From JBBPZA01 sp963797015 (lineage in GTDB: Bacteria > Actinomycetota > Thermoleophilia > Solirubrobacterales > Solirubrobacteraceae): a DNA stretch of 64,000 nucleotides. The notes below the pieces were generated by a model, which worked only from the letters and a program-made list of their open reading frames with translations, was not told the origin of the DNA and made no database searches. The DNA lies in assembly GCA_963797015.1 (NCBI GenBank), contig CAWCNV010000003.1, positions 744,001-808,000 on the forward strand, written 5' to 3'. The position numbers and the translations under genes are program-made. Below, one piece after another: positions 26,060 to 34,094 of the stretch; position 1 is the first letter of the stretch; each line of letters starts with the position of its first letter.

Positions 26060-27367
26060 TCAGCCCGCGTCGTAGCGCGCGATCGAGGACACCATCCGAT
26101 CCTGCAGCGAGCGCGCGCCCGAGACCGACACGTTGGTCATGAGGAAGGCGAAGCCGACCAGCTCGCCGCCGCGCGAGTCGCAGTACCCGGCCAGCGCCGA
26201 GACGCCCGACAGCGTCCCCGTCTTGGCCTGGCAGCGCCCGGCCGCAGGCGTCCCGCGCATGCGCGTGCTCAGCGTTCCGCTGCGACCCGCGACGGGCAGC
26301 GCGGCGCGCAGGGCGGCGAAGACGTCGGGCTCCGAGCGGATCCCCTTCAGCAGCTTGAGGAGCTCCTTGGGCGAGGTCCGGTCCGAGCGCGACAGCCCCG
26401 AGCCGTCGACCACCGAGGAGCGGATCCCGAAGCGCGACATCGTGCTCCGGACCACGCGCGCACCGGCCTTGGTCGAACCGCGGTCGCCGAAGCGCGCGCC
26501 CAGGCCCTTGATGAGCATCTCGGCGAAGAAGTTGTCCGACGGCGTGAGCGTGAGCGCCACCAGCCTGCGCATGCCCGGCGACGCGACGGTCGCGAGCTTG
26601 GTCGTGCCCGACGGTGTGACGCCCGCCCCCGTGCCGCCCTGCACCTCGACGCCCTGGCCCTTGAGCGCGACCTTGAGCTGCCTGGCCGCGTACGCGGCGC
26701 CGCCGCCGCGGTCGTAGTCCAGCGCCGACAGCGGCCCGACGTAGGGTGAGACGCGCGAAAGGCCCGAGTCCGGGACGCCGCGGAATGCGTCCCACGCGCT
26801 GTCGTCGCCCACGATGCGCCCGTCGACCGTCTCGATGCCCGCGTCGCGCAGGCTGCGCGCCAGGTCGTAGGTGGTCGCGCCGGCGCCGTAGTTGGAGCGC
26901 GTGAAGCTGAGGCTGCCGAAGGTCGGGTCGCCGCCGCCGCGCAGGTAGAGGTTGCCGACCCAGGTCGTTCCCTGCAGCGAGCCCTTGCCGAGCACGGTCG
27001 TCTCCAGCGCGGCGTCAGGGCCGTAGCGCAGCAGCGCGGTCGAGGTGGTGTAGAGCTTCTCGACCGAGGCCGGCGGGCGGCGCGTCCCCGAGCGCACTTT
27101 GAACACCGTGCGACCGTTGCTGAGGTCCACGACCAGGGCTCCCGAGCTGCGGCCGGCCGAGGACATCGGCCCCTTGAGGCGGGCTTTGAGCTTTGTGAGC
27201 GAGAACGTCGAGGCCGCCGCCGAAGCGCTCGGGGCCTGCGCGGCTGCGCGGGGGACGGCCTCGCGAGCGGCTCTCAGCGGCACGGCGCCGGGCGGGCGCG
27301 CAGCAGCCGGAACGGCGGCGACGAGCAGGGTCAGGACGGCGGCTAGGGAGGCGAGCGTCGGGCGCAT
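26060..27367 (-). CDS. dacB: D-alanyl-D-alanine carboxypeptidase/endopeptidase (PBP4, S13 family)
   Basis: 435 residues from ATG at 27367. Signal peptide in the first ~30 residues (LAAVLTLLVAAVPAAARP). Penicillin-binding motifs: SxxK as SVEK in PPASVEKLYT, SxN as SDN in TPSDNFFAEML, KTG as AKTGTLSG. The S13 insert between SxxK and SxN is typical. Acts outside the membrane on peptidoglycan cross-links. Divergent from the patatin gene with 87 bp between them. Confidence 0.93.
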   Translation of the reverse strand: MRPTLASLAAVLTLLVAAVPAAARPPGAVPLRAAREAVPRAAAQAPSASAAASTFSLTKLKARLKGPMSSAGRSSGALVVDLSNGRTVFKVRSGTRRPPASVEKLYTTSTALLRYGPDAALETTVLGKGSLQGTTWVGNLYLRGGGDPTFGSLSFTRSNYGAGATTYDLARSLRDAGIETVDGRIVGDDSAWDAFRGVPDSGLSRVSPYVGPLSALDYDRGGGAAYAARQLKVALKGQGVEVQGGTGAGVTPSGTTKLATVASPGMRRLVALTLTPSDNFFAEMLIKGLGARFGDRGSTKAGARVVRSTMSRFGIRSSVVDGSGLSRSDRTSPKELLKLLKGIRSEPDVFAALRAALPVAGRSGTLSTRMRGTPAAGRCQAKTGTLSGVSALAGYCDSRGGELVGFAFLMTNVSVSGARSLQDRMVSSIARYDAG

Positions 27368-27439
27368 GGACTTTGCAACAGGCCTGCCACGCCGGAGTCG
27401 CGGCGCTGGACGTAAAAGTGGTGGCCGGGGGGCGGGCGG

Positions 27440-27445
27440 TAGAAT
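27440..27445 (+). promoter_or_regulatory. Likely -10 box of patatin gene (leaderless)
   Basis: TAGAAT, 9 nt before the ATG at 27455. A consensus-like -10 this close to the start predicts a leaderless or near-leaderless mRNA. No good -35 is visible at the right distance. Confidence 0.45.
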
Positions 27446-27454
27446 ACGTGCGCG

Positions 27455-28729
27455 ATGGGCAAGGTCGTCGAGCTCGACGCCTCGGCCGTGAAGGAGCGCA
27501 CCAAGGCAAGGAGCAAGGGCGCAGCGAGGCGTCGTCCGCGGCGCTCGAAGACCGCGCTCGTGCTCGGCGGCGGCGGCTTCACCGGCGGCGTCTACGAGAT
27601 AGGCGCGCTGCGGGCGCTCGACCTGCTGTCGGTCAACCGCACGGTCAACCAGTTCGACGTCTACGTGGGGACCAGCGTCGGGGCCTTCGTGGCCTCGTTC
27701 GCGGCCAACGGGGTCACGCCCGAGGAGATGATGCGCGTGATCAACCGCCAGGTGCCCACCCCGTTCCGGGACATCGACCTCGGCACGCTGCTGCGCGTCA
27801 ACTACCGCGACTTCGCGGGCTCGGCGCTGCGGCTCCCGTTCCGGGCGGCGCGGGTCGCGCGCGATCTGGCGGGCCAGCTCGGCCAGGTCTCCGCCGTCGA
27901 CGTCGCGGTGGGGCTCGCGGAGGCGCTGCCACCGGGCATCTACACCGGCGCAGGCATCGAGCGCTACGTCGGGGACGTGCTCTCCGACCCCGACCGCTCC
28001 AACGACTTCCGCATGCTCGCCAACGAGCTCTACCTCGCGGCGACCGACCTGGACACGTGCGAGCGGATCGTGTTCGGGGCCGAGGGCTGGGACGACGTCC
28101 CGATCGCCCGCGCCGTGCGCGCCTCGGGCGCGCTGCCGATGATCTACAAGCCCGTCAAGGTGCGCGAGCGCGAGCTCGTCGACGGCGGCATCGTCTCGAC
28201 CACCAACGTGGACATCGCGGTGGAGGCGGGGGCCAAGTTCGTCGTGGTCATCAACCCGCTCGTGCCCTTCGTCAACCCGTTCGAGAAGCGCGTCGGCGGG
28301 ATCGGCGGTTCGCGCCCGCGCCGCGTCTCGGACATGGGCTTCCCGCAGATCGGCTACCAGGTGTTCAAGCTGCTCGCCTACCAGCGCCTGCACGAGGTCG
28401 CGCGCCAGTGGGAGCAGCGCTACCCCGGCGTCGACATCGTCCTGATCGAGCCCGAGCCCGACGACGAGCTCATGTTCCAGACCTCGATCCTCAACTACAC
28501 CGCGCGCGTGGAGATCGCCCGCCACGGATTCCAGTCGGTGACGCTCAAGCTCGCGCACGACTACGAGCGCTTCCGCGAGATCTGCGAGCGCCACGGGATC
28601 GAGATCTCGGAGACGCGGGTGCGCAGGGTCGTGGAGCACTTCGCCGCCGAGCGGGAGCCGGTCCGGGCCTGGCGCAAGATCCTCGAGCAAACCACCGGCG
28701 CGCTGCTGCGTCAGAGCGCCCAGAGCTGA
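27455..28729 (+). CDS. Patatin-like phospholipase
   Basis: 424 residues. Basic N terminus (about 30 residues), then the patatin fold: oxyanion loop GGGGFTG, nucleophile elbow GTSVG (VYVGTSVGAFVA) and catalytic Asp in VDGGI. All catalytic parts are present. No signal peptide, so cytoplasmic or membrane-associated lipid acyl hydrolase; substrate unknown. The stop overlaps the likely start of the next gene by 4 nt. Confidence 0.9.
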   Translation: MGKVVELDASAVKERTKARSKGAARRRPRRSKTALVLGGGGFTGGVYEIGALRALDLLSVNRTVNQFDVYVGTSVGAFVASFAANGVTPEEMMRVINRQVPTPFRDIDLGTLLRVNYRDFAGSALRLPFRAARVARDLAGQLGQVSAVDVAVGLAEALPPGIYTGAGIERYVGDVLSDPDRSNDFRMLANELYLAATDLDTCERIVFGAEGWDDVPIARAVRASGALPMIYKPVKVRERELVDGGIVSTTNVDIAVEAGAKFVVVINPLVPFVNPFEKRVGGIGGSRPRRVSDMGFPQIGYQVFKLLAYQRLHEVARQWEQRYPGVDIVLIEPEPDDELMFQTSILNYTARVEIARHGFQSVTLKLAHDYERFREICERHGIEISETRVRRVVEHFAAEREPVRAWRKILEQTTGALLRQSAQS

Positions 28730-29433
28730 GCGCCTCCCGCTCGCCTGGCGGGCGGCTCGCAGACCCCGCGCGCCTCGGCCTGCGGCGGTTCCCGGGGCTC
28801 ACAGTCGGGGTCCTCGTCCTGACCGCCGCGGGAAGCCTCGCGCAACTCGCCGTCCCGAGCCTGCTGGGCGATCTCCAGCGGACTCCGGGCGGCCTGCACG
28901 GCGACTGGTGGCGGACCGGCACGGCGCTGTTCGTCCAGGACGGCGGCGTGGTCGGCGCCCTCTCCAACCTCGCCTTCCTCGCCGTGCTCGGCGCTGTGGC
29001 CGAGCAGGTCCTCACGAGACCGCGCTGGCTGGCGCACTACTTCGGGGTCGGCTTGCTGGCCGAGCTCGTCGCCTACGCCTGGCAGCCCAAGGGCGGCGGC
29101 AACTCGATCGCGATCTGCGGTCTGACCGGCGCCGTGGCGCTCGCCTGCTGGCGCGGCGACGAGCGCCTGCCCGCCTACGCTCCGCTCGCCGTGCTGATCT
29201 GGTGCGGGGCGCTGCTGGGAACGCTGTACCGGCCGCTGATAGTGGTGGGCGTCGCCGCCACGGGGCTCGCATTGCGACGCCGGGAGCGCGGGCTCGAGGT
29301 CCTGCGGCCGACCGCGATCGCCGTTTCGGCGACGGGAGTCGTGCTCGCGATCGCGGCCAACATCCACGGCGCGGCGCTGCTCATGGGGACCGCGCTGGCG
29401 CTCATCACGGTGGCGGGCCTTCGGCCGCGCTAG
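28726..29433 (+). CDS. Rhomboid-like membrane protein, start codon uncertain
   Basis: About 235 residues, 6 hydrophobic segments. Pattern WWRTGTALFVQDGGVVGALS, then GGGNSIAICGLTGAVAL with Ser127 and AANIHGAALLMG with His214 in the last helix matches the Ser/His dyad layout of rhomboids (GxS ... H), though the loop is GNSIA rather than GxSGx. There is no ATG, GTG or TTG between the patatin gene and the first membrane segment in this frame. CTG 28726, overlapping the previous stop (CTGA), is the best candidate start. Convergent with hisC: the stop codons overlap. Confidence 0.65.
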   Translation: MSASRSPGGRLADPARLGLRRFPGLTVGVLVLTAAGSLAQLAVPSLLGDLQRTPGGLHGDWWRTGTALFVQDGGVVGALSNLAFLAVLGAVAEQVLTRPRWLAHYFGVGLLAELVAYAWQPKGGGNSIAICGLTGAVALACWRGDERLPAYAPLAVLIWCGALLGTLYRPLIVVGVAATGLALRRRERGLEVLRPTAIAVSATGVVLAIAANIHGAALLMGTALALITVAGLRPR

Positions 29434-30548
29434 CCCAGCGCCGAGTCCAGCGCCCGCAGTAGCCGGTCGGTCGCGGGCGCGTCCTGGATCTGGGCGCGGA
29501 CGTGGTCGCCGGCTCCGAACTCGGCGCCGGGCTTGACGTAGACGCCGAACCGCTCCAGCCGCTGGGCCAGCTCGACGCCCTCGATGCCGGGCGCGCTCAG
29601 CCAGACGAAGTTGGCCTCGCTCGGCGAGGCATCGACGGGTCGCCGCGCGAGCTCCGAGAGCACGCGCTCGCGCTCGACCGTCACCTTCGCGCGTCGCGCG
29701 GCCACGAGCGGCCCGCACTTGCGCACGGCTTCGAGCGCACCGGCCTGGGCGAGCGCGTTGGGGCCCAGCGGCGGCGCGAGACGCTCGAGCAGGTGCTCGG
29801 AGCCGGGGCCGCCGAGCGCGTAGCCGGCCCGCAGGCCCGCCAGCCCATAGGCCTTTGAGAAGGTGCGCAGGATCAACAGCCGCTCGAACTCGTCGAGCAG
29901 CGCGAGCGAGCTTCCCGGCGGCTCCGCCGCGACGTAATCGATGAGCGCCTCGTCGAGCACGACCGTCACCTGCTCGGGCAGGCGCTCCAGCAGGCTCCGC
30001 AGCTGTTCCGTCGTGGTGTAGGCCCCGGTCGGGTCGTTGGGGTTGCAGAGCACGACGACGCGGGTGCGGCCGGTCAGGGCGTCGAGGATCCGCTCGGGGT
30101 CGCGCCCGGGCACGGGCACCGGGCGCGCTCCGGCGCGCTTGGTCATGATCGGATAGAGCGGGTACGACGGCCAGGGGGTGATCAGCTCGTCGCCGGGGCC
30201 CATCAGCTCGGCGGCGGCGTTCACCAGGAGCTCGCCGGCGCCGTTGCCGGCGACCACGCGGCCGGCCTCGAGCCCGTGCCGCCGCGCGAGCTCGGTGCGC
30301 AGCGCGCCGGCGTGGGGGTCTTGGTAGCGGTTGATGCCCCGGCGCGCGGCGTAGGTGACGGCCGCGACGACGTCGGGATGGGGGAACTCGAACCAGGTGG
30401 TCAGCGAGAGGTCGAGCGGCTCGACGCGCGCGAGCGCCTTGCGCCGGCGCTCATCGGCGACCTTGCGCAGCTCCTCGGAGACCTCGAGGTCCGACATCCC
30501 CTCGAACTGCCGGTAGTAGCCGAGCGGGCCCCTCCGGGTCCTGGCCAT
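29430..30548 (-). CDS. hisC: Histidinol-phosphate aminotransferase-like enzyme
   Basis: 372-residue PLP enzyme of aminotransferase fold type I. Active-site Lys in TFSKAYGLAGLRAGY, VLCNPNDPTGAY (Asn/Asp ring contacts), LDEALIDY and the N-terminal TTWFEFPHPDVVAAV. HisC-type sequence, but not beside other his genes, so the physiological substrate could be another amino acid such as aromatic ones. ATG 30548 overlaps the stop of the upstream membrane protein. Confidence 0.8.
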   Translation of the reverse strand: MARTRRGPLGYYRQFEGMSDLEVSEELRKVADERRRKALARVEPLDLSLTTWFEFPHPDVVAAVTYAARRGINRYQDPHAGALRTELARRHGLEAGRVVAGNGAGELLVNAAAELMGPGDELITPWPSYPLYPIMTKRAGARPVPVPGRDPERILDALTGRTRVVVLCNPNDPTGAYTTTEQLRSLLERLPEQVTVVLDEALIDYVAAEPPGSSLALLDEFERLLILRTFSKAYGLAGLRAGYALGGPGSEHLLERLAPPLGPNALAQAGALEAVRKCGPLVAARRAKVTVERERVLSELARRPVDASPSEANFVWLSAPGIEGVELAQRLERFGVYVKPGAEFGAGDHVRAQIQDAPATDRLLRALDSALG

Positions 30549-31024
30549 CAGCCGTTGGTGGGGCCGAAGCTCGAGCCCGGCCCGACCACGATCAGCAGCC
30601 AGAACGTGAAGCCGATCGCTCCGACGACGCAGGTGGTGGCGAAGATCGGGATCAGGCGCCCCTGGCGCTGGTCGTAGCCGGCGGCGCGGCGGACGAGGAT
30701 CCACAGATTGTCCAGCCGCCGGAGCGCCATCAACACCCCGAGCAGGCTCGCCAGCAAACCGACGAAGCCGACCACGAGCGCGGCCCCGAGGTTGCCCGTC
30801 CAATACTGCACGCGCGAGGCGATCCACAGCCAGGCGACCGGGAGCGGGCCCCAGAAACTCAGGTTGATGACGAACATCGCGGCGAGGATGAGCCAGGCCA
30901 GCAGGCGGTCGTAGCGCTGGCGGGCTTCACTGCCGCGCTCGGGAAGAGCGCGGTAGCGAACCGGCCGGGTGCCGGGACGGCGCCCGACGAACAGGCCGCC
31001 GGTGTCGGTGGGGTCGGTCTTCAT
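30548..31024 (-). CDS. Conserved membrane protein of unknown function
   Basis: 158 residues; about 50 cytoplasmic residues with many Arg, then four hydrophobic segments (LAWLILAAMFVINLSFWG, LVVGFVGLLASLLGVLMAL, PIFATTCVVGAIGFTFWLLI). Not recognised. Same strand as hisC, with a 1-nt stop/start overlap, so probably cotranscribed. Its upstream region contains four CGTAGC repeats. Confidence 0.7.
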   Translation of the reverse strand: MKTDPTDTGGLFVGRRPGTRPVRYRALPERGSEARQRYDRLLAWLILAAMFVINLSFWGPLPVAWLWIASRVQYWTGNLGAALVVGFVGLLASLLGVLMALRRLDNLWILVRRAAGYDQRQGRLIPIFATTCVVGAIGFTFWLLIVVGPGSSFGPTNG

Positions 31025-31037
31025 CGCCTTCGCCGAG

Positions 31038-31093
31038 CGTAGCGACGCCTACCCGTCCGGGCGTAGCCACGCTCGTAGCTACACCTGCGTAGC
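31038..31093. repeat. Four CGTAGC repeats between fadD and the membrane-protein gene
   Basis: CGTAGC at 31038, 31062, 31074 and 31088 (GCTACG on the minus strand, all in the same orientation), within 56 bp of a 69-bp gap. Spacing 24, 12 and 14 nt. They could be an operator array upstream of the minus-strand gene starting at 31024, or a degenerate satellite. Confidence 0.6.
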
Positions 31094-32905
31094 TTACCCG
31101 CCCCCGGTGTAGAGCGAATCGAGCACGTCGGCGTACTTCTCGTTCACGACATTGCGCTTGACCTTCATGGTCGGGGTCAGCTCGCCGGTCTCCTGCGAGA
31201 GGTCGTGCTCGAGGATCGCGAACTTCTTGACCTGTTCCACCTTCGCGTACTTCTCGTTGGCCTTGTCGAGCACGCCCTGGATGAGCTCGCGGACCTTGGG
31301 CTCGCGCGAAAGCGACGCGATGTCCTGTCCCAGCCCCTGCTCGGCGGCCCAGGGCAGGATCTCCTCCTCGTCGAGCGTCACGAGCATCACCGGGAAGGGA
31401 CGCCGATCGCCGTGCATGACCGCCTGCGACACCCAGCGCGACTGCTTGAGGTCGTTCTCGAGGTTGGCAGGGGTCAGGTTCTTGCCGCCCGCGGTGATGA
31501 TGATGTCCTTCTTGCGGCCGGTGATCCGCAGGAAGCCGTCCTCGTCGAGCGTGCCGACGTCGCCGGTGTGCAGCCAGCCGTCCTCGATGGCGCCGAACGA
31601 GGCGTCGTCGTTCTTGTAGTAGCCGCCGAAGATGTTGGCGCCCTTGATCAGCACCTCGCCGTCATCGGCGATCCTGATCTCGGTCCCCGGAAGCGCGCGC
31701 CCCACGGTCCCGAACTTGTGGTCCTCGATCGTCGAGTACGTGGCGACCGTCGCCGTCTCGGTCATCCCGTAGCCCTCGAGCACCGGCACGCCGCAGGCGT
31801 AGAAGAACTCGAGGATCTCCGGCGCGATCGGGGCCGCGCCGGTGACCGCCTGGCGCAGGTTGCCGCCGAACAGCGCGCGCACTCCGGCGAACACCTTCTC
31901 GTCGGCCTCCTCGAACGGCGCGCGCAGCTCCTCGGGGATCTGCCGGCCGTGGGCCTGGAGATCGCGGACCCTGACCCCCATGGCCACCATCTGATCGAAG
32001 CGCTCCTTGGGGATCTCCTTGAGGATGTTGGTCGAGGCGAGCGTGTAGAGCTTCTCGAAGATGCGCGGCACCGAGGGGAAGTAGCTCGGGGTCGTCTCCA
32101 TCAGCTCGGGGATGATCTTCTGGGCGTCCTTGCTCCAGTACGCGATCGAGCCGCCGAGGTCGAACGACAGCAGCTGGATGAGCAGCGCGAAGGCGTGCGC
32201 GAGGGGCAGGAAGAGGTAGACCTCCTCGCCCTCGGACAGCACCTCGATGCCCTCGCACATGTTCAGCACCGAGCGGTAGTTGCCGTGCGAGAGCACGCAT
32301 CCCTTGGGCGGGCCGGTGGTGCCCGAGGTGTAGATGAACGTGAACGGGTCCTCGGGGCGGACCGCCTCGTAGCGGGCCTGCAGCTCGCCGGCGTCGCGGC
32401 CGCGGCCGCGCTCGCGCAGCTCGTCGAGGCCGATCGCGTCGCCCGTGTCGCCCTCGGGATCGATGACCACGACGGCGCGCAGGTGCGGCAGGCGCTCGCG
32501 GACCTCGAAGATCTTGGCAGCCTGGGCCGCGTCCTCGCACACGACCGCGACGGCCTCGGAGTTGCCGGCCACCCACTCGCACTCCTCCGGCGAGTTGGTG
32601 GGATAGATCGGCACGACTGCGGCGCCGGCGCTGGTGATCGCGAAGTCCGCGTAGGTCCACTCGGGCCGCGTGTTGCACAGGATGCACACGCGCTCTGAGG
32701 ACTCGATGCCCAGGTCGATCAGGCCCAGGCCGATCTCGCGAACGATCTCTCCCACCTGCGCGTAGGTGACGTCGTCCCACTGGTCGCCGCGCTTCTGGCG
32801 CAGGGCGACCTTGTCGGCGAACTTCTCGGCCGCGAGCGGCAGGAGGTCGGCGATCGTGCGCGAGCCCGTGGAGTTCGCGCCAGGGGTCAGCGTGCCAGCT
32901 TCCAT
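31094..32905 (-). CDS. fadD: Long-chain acyl-CoA synthetase (AMP-forming)
   Basis: 603 residues. ATP/AMP motif TFIYTSGTTGPPKGCVLSHG, A5 GYGMTETATVATYS, then TGDVGTLDEDGFLRITGRKK and GGKNLTPANLENDL with the C-terminal Lys domain. Activates fatty acids with CoA at the membrane. A GAGGGA SD precedes the ATG. Alone on its strand between the repeats and a small HTH gene. Confidence 0.9.
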   Translation of the reverse strand: MEAGTLTPGANSTGSRTIADLLPLAAEKFADKVALRQKRGDQWDDVTYAQVGEIVREIGLGLIDLGIESSERVCILCNTRPEWTYADFAITSAGAAVVPIYPTNSPEECEWVAGNSEAVAVVCEDAAQAAKIFEVRERLPHLRAVVVIDPEGDTGDAIGLDELRERGRGRDAGELQARYEAVRPEDPFTFIYTSGTTGPPKGCVLSHGNYRSVLNMCEGIEVLSEGEEVYLFLPLAHAFALLIQLLSFDLGGSIAYWSKDAQKIIPELMETTPSYFPSVPRIFEKLYTLASTNILKEIPKERFDQMVAMGVRVRDLQAHGRQIPEELRAPFEEADEKVFAGVRALFGGNLRQAVTGAAPIAPEILEFFYACGVPVLEGYGMTETATVATYSTIEDHKFGTVGRALPGTEIRIADDGEVLIKGANIFGGYYKNDDASFGAIEDGWLHTGDVGTLDEDGFLRITGRKKDIIITAGGKNLTPANLENDLKQSRWVSQAVMHGDRRPFPVMLVTLDEEEILPWAAEQGLGQDIASLSREPKVRELIQGVLDKANEKYAKVEQVKKFAILEHDLSQETGELTPTMKVKRNVVNEKYADVLDSLYTGGG

Positions 32906-32966
32906 GTGTCCCTCTCTCTCGCTTGAGGGACGGAGTCTATGCGCGTGGGTGCGCGCGCGGGTGCGG

Positions 32967-33143
32967 CTAGACCTTGGCGGGCTCCTGCAGCGCGCCGTAG
33001 CGGCGCATGCTGGCCAGGAAGAGGGTCTTGTCGATCCGGCCGTCGAAGATCGGGACGCCCATCTCCATGCACTTGGTGATGACCTCGCGGCGTTCGAGTC
33101 CGGACTCCCGCGCGAGCTCGGTGGGCGTCAGATGGATGGCCAT
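32967..33143 (-). CDS. Small HTH-like protein
   Basis: 58 residues from ATG 33143, preceded by GGGAGG about 11 nt upstream. MAIHLTPTELARESGLERRE resembles the first helices of a winged HTH; the rest (VITKCMEMGVPIFDGRIDKT) is strongly conserved-looking. A longer frame starting at 33212 exists but has no SD. Function not established; DNA binding is inferred. It lies just upstream of fadD on the same strand, so it may regulate it. Confidence 0.6.
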   Translation of the reverse strand: MAIHLTPTELARESGLERREVITKCMEMGVPIFDGRIDKTLFLASMRRYGALQEPAKV

Positions 33144-33227
33144 CGGATGAAGCGCCTCCCTTGTTGTGGACGGGGTTCCATGAACGCTAGCGACCCGCGC
33201 GGACGGGGGCAATGCCCCGAAGCGCGC

Positions 33228-33992
33228 TCAGACCGGATTCGGGAGGTCCACGAACGCGTGCTCGAGCCCGAAGCGCGCGGCCAGATGCTCGCCGAGCGCT
33301 CGCACGCCGAAGGTCTCGGTCGCGTAGTGGCCGGCGGCGAGGAAATGGACCCCGCCCTCGAGGGCCTCGGTCATCACCGACTCGGTGGGCTCGCCGGTCA
33401 GGTAGGCATCCAATCCGAGCGCGATCGCCTCCGAGACCTGACGCGCCGCCCCGCCCGAGACGATTCCGAGCGTGCGGACGGTCGGCGGCCCGCCGGCGAA
33501 GTGAAGCGGCTCGCGCCCGCAGGTCGCGCGCACCCGCTCCACGAGCTCGGCGACCGGGATGCCGCCGTCGTCCCCCAGCTCACCCCGGACTCCGATCGCG
33601 CGGCCCTTGACGGCGGCGAGCGGAGCGCGGGCACGCAGGCCGAGGGCGTCGGCCAGCAGCGCGTTGTTGCCCAGCGTCGGGTGGGCGTCGAGCGGGAGGT
33701 GGTACGCGGCCAGGTTGAGGTCGTTCTCGAGCAGCACGCGCAGACGGCGCGCCATGCCCTCGCTCAGGGCCTGTGGCGAGCCGCCCCAGAAGAGGCCGTG
33801 GTGGCAGAGCACGAGCTGCGCCCCCATGCCCACTGCGCGCTGGAACAGCTCGAGCCCCGCGGAAACGCCGCTGACGACGGACTGGATTTCCCGCGTTCCG
33901 GGTACCTGCAAGCCATTGGGGCCGTAGTCGGCGAACTCAGGTACGGCGAGGAGTTCGCCGATATGGGTCAGGAGAGCATCGCGATCGGTCAC
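33228..33992 (-). CDS. Nif3-like dinuclear metal centre protein
   Basis: 254 residues, the usual length of the YbgI/NIF3 family. Metal ligands in LVLCHHGLFW (HH), YHLPLDAH and AGHYATE. Toroidal hexamer in known members; biochemical role unclear. GTG start at 33992 facing the sigma-factor gene. Confidence 0.9.
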   Translation of the reverse strand: MTDRDALLTHIGELLAVPEFADYGPNGLQVPGTREIQSVVSGVSAGLELFQRAVGMGAQLVLCHHGLFWGGSPQALSEGMARRLRVLLENDLNLAAYHLPLDAHPTLGNNALLADALGLRARAPLAAVKGRAIGVRGELGDDGGIPVAELVERVRATCGREPLHFAGGPPTVRTLGIVSGGAARQVSEAIALGLDAYLTGEPTESVMTEALEGGVHFLAAGHYATETFGVRALGEHLAARFGLEHAFVDLPNPV

Positions 33993-34013
33993 GTTCGATA
34001 GCCGTTTGGCGGA

Positions 34014-34043
34014 TTGACCGCGAGGATATTTGAACGCTAAGGT
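34014..34043 (+). promoter_or_regulatory. Promoter of the ECF sigma gene
   Basis: TTGACC (34014-34019), 18-nt spacer, TAAGGT (34038-34043), about 45 nt before the TTG at 34095. The -35 matches TTGACA at five of six positions, a house-keeping-type promoter rather than an ECF-type (AAC/CGT) one. Confidence 0.55.
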
Positions 34044-34094
34044 TCACAAGCTCAGGGGTTGCTCAAGGGGGGCAATGGTCGGTAGGGGCTCGAC

